Assembly (NCBI GenBank): GCA_002415855.1 | Contig: DIAS01000060.1 | Location: 1 to 8,493, forward strand | DNA: 8,493 bases | From: Bacteroidales bacterium UBA5072 | GTDB lineage: Bacteria; Bacteroidota; Bacteroidia; Bacteroidales; UBA10428 | Reading direction: 5' to 3' | In this document: piece by piece, positions 1-7,609 of the stretch | How the letters are laid out: each line of letters opens with the position of its first letter | How positions within the stretch are numbered: position 1 is the stretch's first letter | Position numbers and translations under genes: made by a program | The notes under the pieces: generated by a model | What the model saw: only the letters and a program-made list of their open reading frames with translations | What the model was told of the DNA's origin: nothing | Databases searched by the model: none

Positions 1-2
1 AC

Positions 3-2009
3 GGGAAGTTTTTTATGAATACCCGAGGCCCGTCAGGCAAGTTCGAGGATTTTCAGGTCACCCATACGTTCGGTTACACACCCTTGCAGCAGTACCTGGT
101 ACCGTTCGAAGGAGGACGCCTGCAGTGCCTTCCGATTGCCTGGGATACCGAACACGGGAAATGGTTTCATCTGGGCGACACAGTATATGCAGGACAGAAC
201 GTTGATCCCGGCAACTGGCTTTACTGGACCAACCAGGCGCAGAACTGGAACGGTATGTGCGCTGATTGCCATACCACCAACCTGAAGAAGAATTTTGACC
301 CTGAAACCAATACCTTTAAAACTACATGGTCAGAGATCGATGTCAGCTGTGAAGCCTGCCACGGCCCTTCCTCTGAACATGTCAAATGGGCGAATCTGCC
401 GGAAGGATCAAGACCCATGGATGTGAATACCGGGCTGATAGTAAAAACCAGGGACCTGGATAATAAGGAATTGTTGAATGTATGTGCACGCTGCCATTCA
501 CGGCGCGCCATCCTTGGAGATTATGAAGACGATAACAGTGACCTGCTGAATTACATGATCCCGCAGTTGATCACTCAGCCTATCTATTATGCTGACGGGC
601 AGATACGTGATGAGGATTATGAATACGGTTCGTTCACCCAGAGTAAAATGTTTGAGAAGGGGATCAAGTGCAGTGACTGTCATGATTCGCATTCGGTAAA
701 AACAAAGAAACCTGATAACCAGCTCTGCCTCCAGTGCCATCGTCCGGATATTTACGACACACGGCGGCATCATTTTCATAAGCCGGACCCGGGTACAGGG
801 GATGATCGTCTTATAAACAGGGGGGAACCCGAATATAAGGAAGGAACAGGAGCACAGTGCGTGAACTGTCATATGACAGGCAGATACTACATGGGCAATG
901 ATTACAGGCGTGATCACAGTTTCAGGTTACCCCGTCCGGATCTTACGCTGACCATTGGGACACCCAATGCATGCAACGACTGCCACAAGGACAAAACCAC
1001 GGCCTGGTCGCAGAGTTATATCAGGAAGTGGTACGGAGAAGCAACCCGGCCACATTACGGCGAGACTTTCGCTGCCGCGGTGAAGCGAGATACGAGTGTA
1101 ATCCCGGAACTCATCCTGTACGCGGAGAATGAGCTGTTCCCGCTCATGGTGAGGGCTACAGCGGTGCATTTCCTGGGCGGTTACAACACAGATGAGAGCA
1201 ATGATGCAGTTGACAGGGCGCTCAGCGATCCTGCTTCGCTGGTGAGACATACGGCTATCATGAGCTTTAATTCCACTAATGCAGTATCGTATGAAAGATT
1301 ATTGATGCCCCTGCTGAACGACCCTGTAAAGGGCATACGCGCTGAGGCTGGTATAAGGCTCTCTGAAGTTCCGGACAACCAGCTGAGTGAACCGGCAAGG
1401 AAAGCCAGGAAGGCTGCTCTTGAGGAATATAAGGCCATTCACCTGTATACTGCAGACTTCCCGGGAGGACGGTTTAACCTCGGGGTGATGTATGCCAATG
1501 AGGGAGAATTGGAAAAGGCTGCCCAGTCTTACCGGGAAGCGCTTAAGATCGACGGTCTCTTTTACATGGCAAAGGTGAACCTCGCAATGGTTTATGCACA
1601 ACAGGGGAAGACCGAGGAAGCTGAAAGACTGCTGAAGGAAGTCCTGATTGAAAATCCCGAGGTTGTCGAGGTGAACTACTCCCTTGCCTTACTGCTGGCG
1701 GAGAAGGGCAGATATGACGAAAGCAGGAAGTTCTTCCTGAAGGCAGCTGAGCTTATGCCGGGTCAGACAAGGATTTTATACAACCTGGGCTTGTTAGAAA
1801 ACTCCCTCGGAAACAAATCGGCAGCTGAAGGCTACCTTCTTAAAGCTTTGAGCCGGGAGCCTGACAACTTTGATTTTCTTTATGCCCTAGCCACATTCTA
1901 CCTCGAGCAGAAACAGAATGCCAAGGCTCTGCCATATGCAAGGCAGATAGCAGAAAAATTCCCTGGTAATCCTGCAGGAAATCAATTGCTGGAGGCAGCA
2001 AAAAAGTAA
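3..2009 (+). CDS. Multiheme c-type cytochrome with HEAT-like linker and C-terminal TPR repeats (5' partial)
   Basis: This is probably a periplasmic or outer-surface electron-transfer protein; its partner and substrate cannot be told from the sequence. Numbering from the ATG at base 15, there are seven CxxCH heme-binding motifs, at residues 82-86, 112-116, 157-161, 219-223, 238-242, 282-286 and 320-324. A region of short helical repeats (about 360-460) resembles HEAT repeats, and about five TPRs of 34 residues follow (about 483-650). The reading frame stays open from base 3 through the ATG at 15. There is no signal peptide after that ATG, although heme attachment requires export. The ATG is therefore almost certainly internal, and the N-terminus, probably with a signal peptide and perhaps more hemes, lies before the window. 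From memory, proteins with this heme-plus-TPR layout occur in Bacteroidota and Planctomycetota without a settled function. The gene converges on the antiporter gene, with 71 bases between the two stop codons. Confidence 0.9.
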   Translation, partial: GKFFMNTRGPSGKFEDFQVTHTFGYTPLQQYLVPFEGGRLQCLPIAWDTEHGKWFHLGDTVYAGQNVDPGNWLYWTNQAQNWNGMCADCHTTNLKKNFDPETNTFKTTWSEIDVSCEACHGPSSEHVKWANLPEGSRPMDVNTGLIVKTRDLDNKELLNVCARCHSRRAILGDYEDDNSDLLNYMIPQLITQPIYYADGQIRDEDYEYGSFTQSKMFEKGIKCSDCHDSHSVKTKKPDNQLCLQCHRPDIYDTRRHHFHKPDPGTGDDRLINRGEPEYKEGTGAQCVNCHMTGRYYMGNDYRRDHSFRLPRPDLTLTIGTPNACNDCHKDKTTAWSQSYIRKWYGEATRPHYGETFAAAVKRDTSVIPELILYAENELFPLMVRATAVHFLGGYNTDESNDAVDRALSDPASLVRHTAIMSFNSTNAVSYERLLMPLLNDPVKGIRAEAGIRLSEVPDNQLSEPARKARKAALEEYKAIHLYTADFPGGRFNLGVMYANEGELEKAAQSYREALKIDGLFYMAKVNLAMVYAQQGKTEEAERLLKEVLIENPEVVEVNYSLALLLAEKGRYDESRKFFLKAAELMPGQTRILYNLGLLENSLGNKSAAEGYLLKALSREPDNFDFLYALATFYLEQKQNAKALPYARQIAEKFPGNPAGNQLLEAAKK

Positions 2010-2039
2010 AAGGGTCTAAAAATATTTCGAAAATCCCCA

Positions 2040-2068
2040 GTCCCGGTCCGCCAGTCGGCGGACGGGAC
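2040..2068. repeat. GC-rich hairpin between convergent genes (REP-like element or bidirectional terminator)
   Basis: A 13-base left arm (2040-2052) pairs with a 12-base right arm (2057-2068) around the four-base loop AGTC. The stem has 12 pairs with one bulged G on the left arm, and its core is GTCCGCC/GGCGGAC. It lies 30 bases after the cytochrome stop and 12 bases from the antiporter stop, so it could end transcription from both sides. There is no T-tract on either strand, so it is not a classical intrinsic terminator. Compact GC-rich palindromes of this kind are often dispersed intergenic repeats in Bacteroidota genomes, but only one copy is visible here, so the repeat call is an inference. 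Confidence 0.55.
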
Positions 2069-2080
2069 CAGGAAGAGAAA

Positions 2081-3316
2081 TCAAACCTCCAGGGAAACCT
2101 TTTTTCGATCTGATAAATCAGGTGACAATTTCTTATTCAGCATTTTGATAAACGGATTTGCAGTAAATCCATGCAATATGATACTGAGTAAGATCGTACA
2201 GACTGCGGTAAGAATGATCGTTTCCTTATGAGGTAATTCAATTTCAAAGACAATTATGGCAAAGACTATACTTGCCAGTCCGCGCGGCCCGAACCAGCCT
2301 ATAAACAGCTTTTCTTTCCCTGAAAATCCGGTTCTGATAAGTGAAATGAGAACAGGGATTATTCTGATGACTGTGAGACTCAGCAAAGAGTAGATAAGTA
2401 CATCCCATGTAAAATGGCTGATATACCTGGTAATTATGACCGAGCTGAAAATAACCCATGTCAACAAACTTAAAGTATCACCTATCCCTTCAGCTTCCTC
2501 AAGAATATCATGTTTATACCTGCGGTTCATTACACTGTACAGCAGACCGCCTGTGAAGCAGGCAATAAATCCGCTTCCGCCTGCAATCTGCGCAAGTGTA
2601 AAACAACTGAATGCAAGGGCCACTATTACCACCGTTTCCCAGGATTTCGATATCAATCCTCTTTTTTGGGAATAATCCACTAACCTGTCTCCGACAAAAG
2701 TAACCCCAAGGCCTGCAGCAAGTCCGATACCGATCTGCTTTGCAAAGAGGGCCAGTCCGTAAGAAAATTTAATACCCTCTCCGGTTTGTGCGGCAAAAAA
2801 TGCTATGAACAGGAACAGCACAGGAACGCATATCCCATCGTTCAATCCACTTTCCACATTCAGGGACTCCCTGAGTTTTGACGGTACTGACGGATTTGTT
2901 ACAACCGGTTTTCCCAGGGCTGCATCAGTTGGGGCCAACAAAGTCGCCAGAATTCCCAATTCAATCCATGAAAATCCCCTGAACACAATACCACCCCCTA
3001 CCATGCCAAGAACAATCGTCAGCGGAAGCCCTATCAGTAACAGCCGTGTCGGCACTGAGGCATTTTTTCGAAGTTCCCTGATATTTGTATTTGAAGCGTC
3101 AGTAAACAGAACCAGGGCCAGGGCCAGTTCAGCAATAACTTTGTAACCTTCAATTTCAACCTTTATCACAATCAGGTTTAACAGAAGCGGCCCCATCACC
3201 AACCCAAAAATGATAGCAAGAAAAGGACCGCTGACGGGCGTTTTATCAATTCGCTTCGCTATCAGACTGTAAATGAGAATGAACGAAGCGAAAAGCAGGA
3301 TATTCTGATAAATCAT
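2081..3316 (-). CDS. NhaP-type cation:proton antiporter (CPA1 family)
   Basis: This inner-membrane antiporter would exchange Na+ or K+ for H+ and so contribute to pH and salt homeostasis. The 411-residue protein is almost entirely hydrophobic, with roughly 12-13 membrane segments. Family landmarks are FTDA (71-74), APTDA (128-132), the ion-site ESGLNDG stretch (155-161, N159-D160) and GPRGLAS (343-349). The last acts as a hallmark of CPA1 sodium/proton exchangers. The C-terminus stops about 25 residues after the last membrane segment, so there is no cytosolic TrkA/RCK or cyclic-nucleotide regulatory domain. The start is supported by the hydrophobic N-terminus beginning at once after MIYQN and by a weak purine stretch (AAAAGAAGAAAG) just upstream. 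It lies 96 bases downstream of the SnoaL-like lipoprotein gene on the same strand and could be read through from it. Ion specificity cannot be decided from the sequence. Confidence 0.9.
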   Translation of the reverse strand: MIYQNILLFASFILIYSLIAKRIDKTPVSGPFLAIIFGLVMGPLLLNLIVIKVEIEGYKVIAELALALVLFTDASNTNIRELRKNASVPTRLLLIGLPLTIVLGMVGGGIVFRGFSWIELGILATLLAPTDAALGKPVVTNPSVPSKLRESLNVESGLNDGICVPVLFLFIAFFAAQTGEGIKFSYGLALFAKQIGIGLAAGLGVTFVGDRLVDYSQKRGLISKSWETVVIVALAFSCFTLAQIAGGSGFIACFTGGLLYSVMNRRYKHDILEEAEGIGDTLSLLTWVIFSSVIITRYISHFTWDVLIYSLLSLTVIRIIPVLISLIRTGFSGKEKLFIGWFGPRGLASIVFAIIVFEIELPHKETIILTAVCTILLSIILHGFTANPFIKMLNKKLSPDLSDRKKVSLEV

Positions 3317-3412
3317 CTTTCTTCTTTTGTCAGTTCTGTTTCAGATTTTATCAGGAAATGAAAAACTCTGTTTAAAAGTTGCCGACTGTTTATATCCTGG
3401 GATATCAGTTTG

Positions 3413-3913
3413 TTAAGGCAAACCGGGTGATTGAAACGTATAACCCAGCTGGCGAAGCGCATCAGCTTCATTGTAAAAGGTCCTGCTGTTCACAATTTTT
3501 CCGTTTTCAAACCTGTAAACGATGTTTACCCATAAATTAACAGGTCCCCTGCCGTCTTTGTACTTAATGGTGAGATATGCCCAGTTTAAAACCCAGTCAC
3601 CTGCAGCATCTCCCTCTTTGACTGTCACTGCTATTTCCGTATGGCGGGTATATTCAAAAGATTCGTACAGGTTTTCCGCATTGTACTTGAAGTTCCGGAC
3701 AGCAACTTCCTTGCTGACAGAGTCACCAACGGAAGGGCCGTAGCCCATATAATTGTCTGCGAGAAGAGATTCCACGGTTGCTGCATCCATATTCTGAACA
3801 GCCTCCATATATTTCAGGGCGACAGCAAGATTTTCACTTCCCTTTTTCTTGTCAGCAGAAGAGCATGACAACAGGCCGAGTATTAAAGCTGATAAAAAGA
3901 CGAGCTTCTTCAT
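3413..3913 (-). CDS. SnoaL/NTF2-like domain lipoprotein
   Basis: This is a small envelope lipoprotein of 166 residues. A lysine start and hydrophobic stretch (1-13) lead into the lipobox LLSC with C17 as the lipidated residue, followed by a short charged linker (SSADKKKGSE). The rest matches the SnoaL/NTF2-like cone fold. Helices with the typical 'ALKYMEAVQNMDAATVESLLADNY' style opening lie at about 31-55, and the later strands include W-rich segments such as DWVLNWAYL (about 106-114) and a closing VYRFENGKI strand. Such domains bind small molecules or act as enzymes in other proteins, but no catalytic residue can be assigned here. The gene begins only 23 bases after the glycine-zipper gene ends, so the two are probably cotranscribed. 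The fold assignment is by pattern and moderately sure; the function is unknown. Confidence 0.8.
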   Translation of the reverse strand: MKKLVFLSALILGLLSCSSADKKKGSENLAVALKYMEAVQNMDAATVESLLADNYMGYGPSVGDSVSKEVAVRNFKYNAENLYESFEYTRHTEIAVTVKEGDAAGDWVLNWAYLTIKYKDGRGPVNLWVNIVYRFENGKIVNSRTFYNEADALRQLGYTFQSPGLP

Positions 3914-3936
3914 TATGCTTGTTATTTGGATGATGA

Positions 3937-4494
3937 TTATTTAATGGTATATCCTTTTCCTTCCAGACAGACAGAAAACGCCTTTGTGAAACTGTCCTTC
4001 ATTGCCTGTTCCTGTGCTGCCGCGTTGGCCTGTGCCTGCTGGTTCTGCTGTGCCTGAGCCTGTTTTCCCGCTCTTCTTCCAGACAAGCCTCCTGCTACAG
4101 CGCCAATCGCAGCGCCCTTACCTGCATCTCCTGCAATAGCACCAATGGCAGCGCCTGCTGCTGCACCTTTTGCTGCACCGACTACAGCTCCGCCGGTCGG
4201 ACCTGACTGAGGAGGCGGCGCCTCTACTTGCGGAAGGTTAAGGGGATCAATGCCTGATTGTTCTATAGCCCACTTATAACACTCAAACTCATCTTCCTTC
4301 TGCTGCTGATGACTCTGACCCTTAGCAGGATACACATAAAGCTTCAGCCCCTGGGACATCTGATTGTAAGTCATTTTCGATGTATCAGGTACTGTCGGTG
4401 GTGCCTGGGCAAATGTTACCTGGCCAAGACATATCAAAATAATGGCTGGAACAATAAACCTGTTTACCGTCATCAATAAATTACCACTTTTCAT
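3937..4494 (-). CDS. Exported glycine-zipper protein (YMGG-like)
   Basis: This is an envelope protein of 185 residues with unknown biochemical role. A signal peptide (about 1-30, likely cleaved after TFAQA or just before it) is followed by a region with DEFECYKWA (68-76), recognisable from YMGG-type glycine-zipper proteins. A proline-rich linker (93-99) leads into the glycine zipper at 100-140, where Gly/Ala residues repeat every three to four positions and end in GLSGRRAGK. A Gln/Ala-rich, probably helical stretch (144-165) follows. The two cysteines, C72 and C176, flank the zipper and could form a disulfide in the periplasm. Glycine zippers pack helices in or against membranes. An alternative start at M8 would leave a shorter, cleaner signal peptide; neither start has a Shine-Dalgarno sequence. 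It is tightly followed by the SnoaL-like lipoprotein gene. Confidence 0.85.
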   Translation of the reverse strand: MKSGNLLMTVNRFIVPAIILICLGQVTFAQAPPTVPDTSKMTYNQMSQGLKLYVYPAKGQSHQQQKEDEFECYKWAIEQSGIDPLNLPQVEAPPPQSGPTGGAVVGAAKGAAAGAAIGAIAGDAGKGAAIGAVAGGLSGRRAGKQAQAQQNQQAQANAAAQEQAMKDSFTKAFSVCLEGKGYTIK

Positions 4495-4570
4495 TTGGTT
4501 TATTTTTAATTTTTATTCTAAAACGTACTGGTCTTATCAGCCTAATAAACAATTAAAGCAAGCCGGCTTC

Positions 4571-5107
4571 TTAAAATTTAAAACCGATCCCGCCTCCGGC
4601 AGTATTTATCCATCCGTCCTTGTAATAGCTGTTCGAAGCCCATGCTATTTCATATTCACCATTGATAAAGATATTGTCCTTAAGAAATAGCAGGATACCA
4701 GCACCGCCGCCTCCGTAGAACCCGAAATCATGGTCAGTGAAACTGACAGCTCCTTCCCTGTTAAGGGTGGCAAACTGCATACCGATGGCGCCTTTTATAA
4801 ACACCTTTATCCTGTTCTTGCCAAACATGACTTTCGGAGCGTAGTAAAGAGGGAAAGAATGAACAGTGCTCGTGACCGAATTCTTCGTTCCGCTAAGACT
4901 TATAAAACCGAATGATAATCCGTGTGCAAGCATACCGGCATTAGGGCAGAATTCATACAGCCCGTTAATTCTCCAGCCGGTTGCCTTGTTATCGGTATCT
5001 TCAATGTTGGCGAACGAGTAGCCGCCGCTGAAGGTTACCATGTTTTCCTGTCCCCATGCTGATACAGCACAAAAGACCATTGTGATAATCAACAAATTGC
5101 GTTTCAT
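4571..5107 (-). CDS. Small outer-membrane beta-barrel protein
   Basis: This is a predicted outer-membrane or barrel-fold protein of 178 residues. A signal peptide (about 1-20, ending AWGQ) is followed by repeated amphipathic strands with alternating hydrophobic residues and aromatic girdles, for example MVTFSGGYSF, WRINGLYEF, GLSFGFISL, KVFIKGAIG and IFINGEYEI. The glycine-rich turn GFYGGGGAGI (about 129-138) and the final strand GGGIGFKF, ending in phenylalanine, fit the C-terminal signal recognised by the BAM machinery. The length suits an 8-strand barrel of the OmpA/OmpW-like size class. No specific family is recognised. The start is set by the signal peptide; the AT-rich leader has no Shine-Dalgarno sequence. 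It follows the sulfatase terminator and lies 76 bases before the glycine-zipper gene, so it may be first in a minus-strand unit. Confidence 0.78.
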   Translation of the reverse strand: MKRNLLIITMVFCAVSAWGQENMVTFSGGYSFANIEDTDNKATGWRINGLYEFCPNAGMLAHGLSFGFISLSGTKNSVTSTVHSFPLYYAPKVMFGKNRIKVFIKGAIGMQFATLNREGAVSFTDHDFGFYGGGGAGILLFLKDNIFINGEYEIAWASNSYYKDGWINTAGGGIGFKF

Positions 5108-5148
5108 AGTTTTTAAGATTTAATTTACAGTTAAAGTTTTTTCTTATG

Positions 5149-5190
5149 AAACCCTCACCGTAACAAATACGTATACGGTGAGGGTTTTTT
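5149..5190 (-). terminator. Strong hairpin terminator after the arylsulfatase gene
   Basis: A perfect 14-bp stem (5149-5162 with 5174-5187) closes an 11-base loop. It lies ten bases beyond the sulfatase stop codon, where that transcript would be expected to end. The longest T-run (six bases, 5185-5190) is on the plus strand. On the minus strand the stem is followed only by TTTCATAAG, with the three T's inside the stem, so termination of the sulfatase transcript may rest mostly on stem strength. The hairpin separates the sulfatase from the barrel-protein gene. Confidence 0.75.
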
Positions 5191-5199
5191 ATTTGTCAT

Positions 5200-7563
5200 T
5201 TATTTCTTCTGTTCAATAGTTACTTTGCCTATTTCTCCATTGAATTCTGACGAAGTTCCGTAATTTGCTACCCAAGTGCCGTCATCAACTCCAATATCTG
5301 CAAGGTCATCTACGGAGAATATACCAGGTTGCGTACGTTCAATCCTTTTTTCTGCCACCTTGTTGCCGTCAATGGTAATCGTACCAATTCCTCCCTTTCC
5401 AGGACCTCCTCCGTCATATTTGAAATCATACACTATCTCGTATTTGCCCGGTTTCAGAGGCTGAGAAGCCATCACATCTGTCGATTCCATACCTAAATAA
5501 TTGTATGTAAAGGCCGGCTTACCATTTTTCAAATACAGGGATAAACCGCCAAATCTGCCGCCCTGGCAAACAATCACACCGTTGCCATTGGCCTTCACCA
5601 CCACATCCGCCGTAATGGCATAAGCTATGCTTCTCAGGTCAATGAAAATATCAACGCCCAGAGCTTTCATTCCCTGGTAATACGTAACGGAAGTTCGGTC
5701 TCCAAGGAGTACCGGTCTGCCAACCAGTGCGGCATTTGTCCTCTCCAGCACCCGGTCATCAATGGGCAGCACATGGTATTTTTCAGCCTCCGCCATGAAC
5801 AGATCCTGCATTTCCTTCAGTTTTTCAGGGTCATTTGCGGCCAGGTCATTTGCCAGGCTAAAATCTTCCTTCGTATTATATAAGTCCCATTTATCATCCT
5901 GCAGAGGTCCTTTCGGCTGTCCCCACGGAAGACGATGAATTGTCCTTGCATACCAGCCATCCTGGTAAACTCCGCGGTTACCGAACATTTCAAAGTACTG
6001 CACAGTATGTTTCTCCGGTGCAGCTGCATCATTAAATGTATAAGCCAGGCTGGTACCTTCAATAGGATCCTGTACAATGCCATTCACAATTTTTGGGGCA
6101 GGTATTGAAGTTACTTCATAAACGGTAGGAGCAATATCAATCACATGTCCGAACTGGGTGCGCAGTTCACCTTTTGCCTTAATTTTTTCAGGCCAGTAAA
6201 CAACCATGGCATTTCTTGTGCCTCCGAAATCGGAAGCTACCTGTTTGGTATATGAAAACGGAGCATCCATAGCCACAGCCCAGCCGGCTGAAAAGTGCGG
6301 ATAGGTGCTTGGAGAACCCCATTCGTTATAATGTTTCAACATGTCAGGAACAGTTTCGGGCACGCCACTGAAGTAAGTCATCTCCTGGTACATGCCATTC
6401 ATCTGACCTTCAGCACTTGCACCATTGTCTCCGGCAATAAAAAAAATAAGAGTGTTGTCAAGCACACCCAGATCTTCAATCGCTGATATGAGTCTTCCGA
6501 TTTCGTAATCAGTCTGTTCAGCAAATCCGGCATACACTTCCATCTGGCGGGTGAATAGCTTTTTCTCATCGGCTGAGAGTGTTGCCCAATCTTTGATATC
6601 TGCCGGTTTGGGGGCAAGCTGAGTGTTTTCAGGAACAATTCCAAGCTTCTTCTGCCGTTCAAGTGTCTCTTCACGCACTTTGTCCCAGCCCTGATCAAAT
6701 TTTCCTTTATATTTTGCTATCCATTCCGGCGCGACATGATGGGGAGCATGTGTAGCACCGGGCGCATAATATATAAAGAAGGGTTTGTCAGGTTGCAGGG
6801 ATTTTTGTGATTTTACCCATGCAATGGCCTGGTTGGTCATATCGGTTGTGAAATGATAATTGGGGTCCTTAGGTGGTTCAACCAGCGTAACGCCATCATA
6901 AATTGTGGGGGCCCACTCGTTAGTTTCACCCCCCAGGAAGCCATAAAATTTCTCAAATCCTGACCGGGTTGGCCAACGATCCTGAGGTCCGTTACTGGAA
7001 AGTTCCCATGGCGGAACCTCGTGACATTTGCCAAACTGAGCAGTATTGTATCCATTTTGCCTCAGCACTTCTGCCATCGGTGTGATGGTCTGGGGGCGAA
7101 CGCCGGTGTATCCGGGGAAAGTTGTCGCTGCCTCGGTAATAACACCCATGTTGTTAGAGTGATGATTGTATCCTGAAAGCAGTGCCATACGGGTCGGGGC
7201 GCAGAGGGCTGTGGTGTGAAAACAGTTGTATTTCAATCCGTTATTTCCAAGTTTGTCCATAGTCGGCGTGGCAATTGGCCCGCCAAATAATTCAGATACC
7301 CCAAAACCCATATCGTCAATCAGTATGACGACAACATTAGGTGCCCCTTTCGGAGCTTCCACCTTAAACATGGGTGGCGGCGGGGTAGCATCCCTGACAT
7401 CCAGCTCCTTGTAGGTCGGGCGGACAGGTTCCTTGATCGGCAACACAGTGCGGTCAATACCGTCAGCAGATATTGCGACAGCCGGCTGGTCAGATTTCTT
7501 CTGGGTACACCCGAAGAGCAAAAGTCCGGAGAACAACAATAAAACAAATGATTTCTTTTTCAT
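5200..7563 (-). CDS. Type I arylsulfatase, lipoprotein
   Basis: This enzyme should hydrolyse sulfate esters from an organic substrate, releasing sulfate in the periplasm or at the cell surface. The signal peptide ends in the lipobox LFGC (C19). The sulfatase core has metal ligands D83-D84 (LIDDMGFG), the CxPxR signature CAPTR at 121-125 with C121 as the formylglycine precursor, FGKCHE (178-182), H272 in GATHAPHH, D379-N380 in GDNGAS, and K440. All expected catalytic positions appear present. At 787 residues it is longer than a compact sulfatase of about 450-550. Residues from about 625 onward form a separate beta-rich region with strands such as GKYEIVYDF and GTITIDG, like a C-terminal sandwich domain. 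Formylglycine formation needs FGE or anSME, neither of which is encoded here. The substrate is unknown. The start is fixed by the signal peptide, and the leader has no Shine-Dalgarno sequence. Confidence 0.95.
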   Translation of the reverse strand: MKKKSFVLLLFSGLLLFGCTQKKSDQPAVAISADGIDRTVLPIKEPVRPTYKELDVRDATPPPPMFKVEAPKGAPNVVVILIDDMGFGVSELFGGPIATPTMDKLGNNGLKYNCFHTTALCAPTRMALLSGYNHHSNNMGVITEAATTFPGYTGVRPQTITPMAEVLRQNGYNTAQFGKCHEVPPWELSSNGPQDRWPTRSGFEKFYGFLGGETNEWAPTIYDGVTLVEPPKDPNYHFTTDMTNQAIAWVKSQKSLQPDKPFFIYYAPGATHAPHHVAPEWIAKYKGKFDQGWDKVREETLERQKKLGIVPENTQLAPKPADIKDWATLSADEKKLFTRQMEVYAGFAEQTDYEIGRLISAIEDLGVLDNTLIFFIAGDNGASAEGQMNGMYQEMTYFSGVPETVPDMLKHYNEWGSPSTYPHFSAGWAVAMDAPFSYTKQVASDFGGTRNAMVVYWPEKIKAKGELRTQFGHVIDIAPTVYEVTSIPAPKIVNGIVQDPIEGTSLAYTFNDAAAPEKHTVQYFEMFGNRGVYQDGWYARTIHRLPWGQPKGPLQDDKWDLYNTKEDFSLANDLAANDPEKLKEMQDLFMAEAEKYHVLPIDDRVLERTNAALVGRPVLLGDRTSVTYYQGMKALGVDIFIDLRSIAYAITADVVVKANGNGVIVCQGGRFGGLSLYLKNGKPAFTYNYLGMESTDVMASQPLKPGKYEIVYDFKYDGGGPGKGGIGTITIDGNKVAEKRIERTQPGIFSVDDLADIGVDDGTWVANYGTSSEFNGEIGKVTIEQKK

Positions 7564-7609
7564 TTTGATTACGCGTATATATAATAATTACGAATTTACA
7601 AAGTAATAA

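Noticed and set aside
498..917. 139-codon minus-strand open frame inside the cytochrome gene
   Set aside because: It overlaps a gene with clear heme motifs and its translation has no recognisable domain, so it is a shadow frame.
2805..3146. 113-codon plus-strand open frame across the antiporter gene
   Set aside because: It is antisense to a strongly recognised membrane protein, and its translation shows no signal or family features.
3392..3405. Near-palindrome ATATCCTGGGATAT downstream of the SnoaL-like gene
   Set aside because: The loop would be only two bases and no T-tract follows, so it is not a credible terminator; it is too short to call an operator.
4102..4196. Repetitive GC-rich tract that could be taken for a DNA repeat array
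   Set aside because: It encodes the Gly/Ala zipper of the exported protein; the periodicity is at protein level.
4560..4569. Perfect palindrome AAGCCGGCTT just past the barrel-protein stop
   Set aside because: It has no loop and no T-run, and ten bases is within chance expectation.
6399..6698. 99-codon minus-strand open frame inside the arylsulfatase gene
   Set aside because: It is a shifted frame of the sulfatase, whose own frame is intact with all motifs, so there is no evidence of frameshift or overlap coding.
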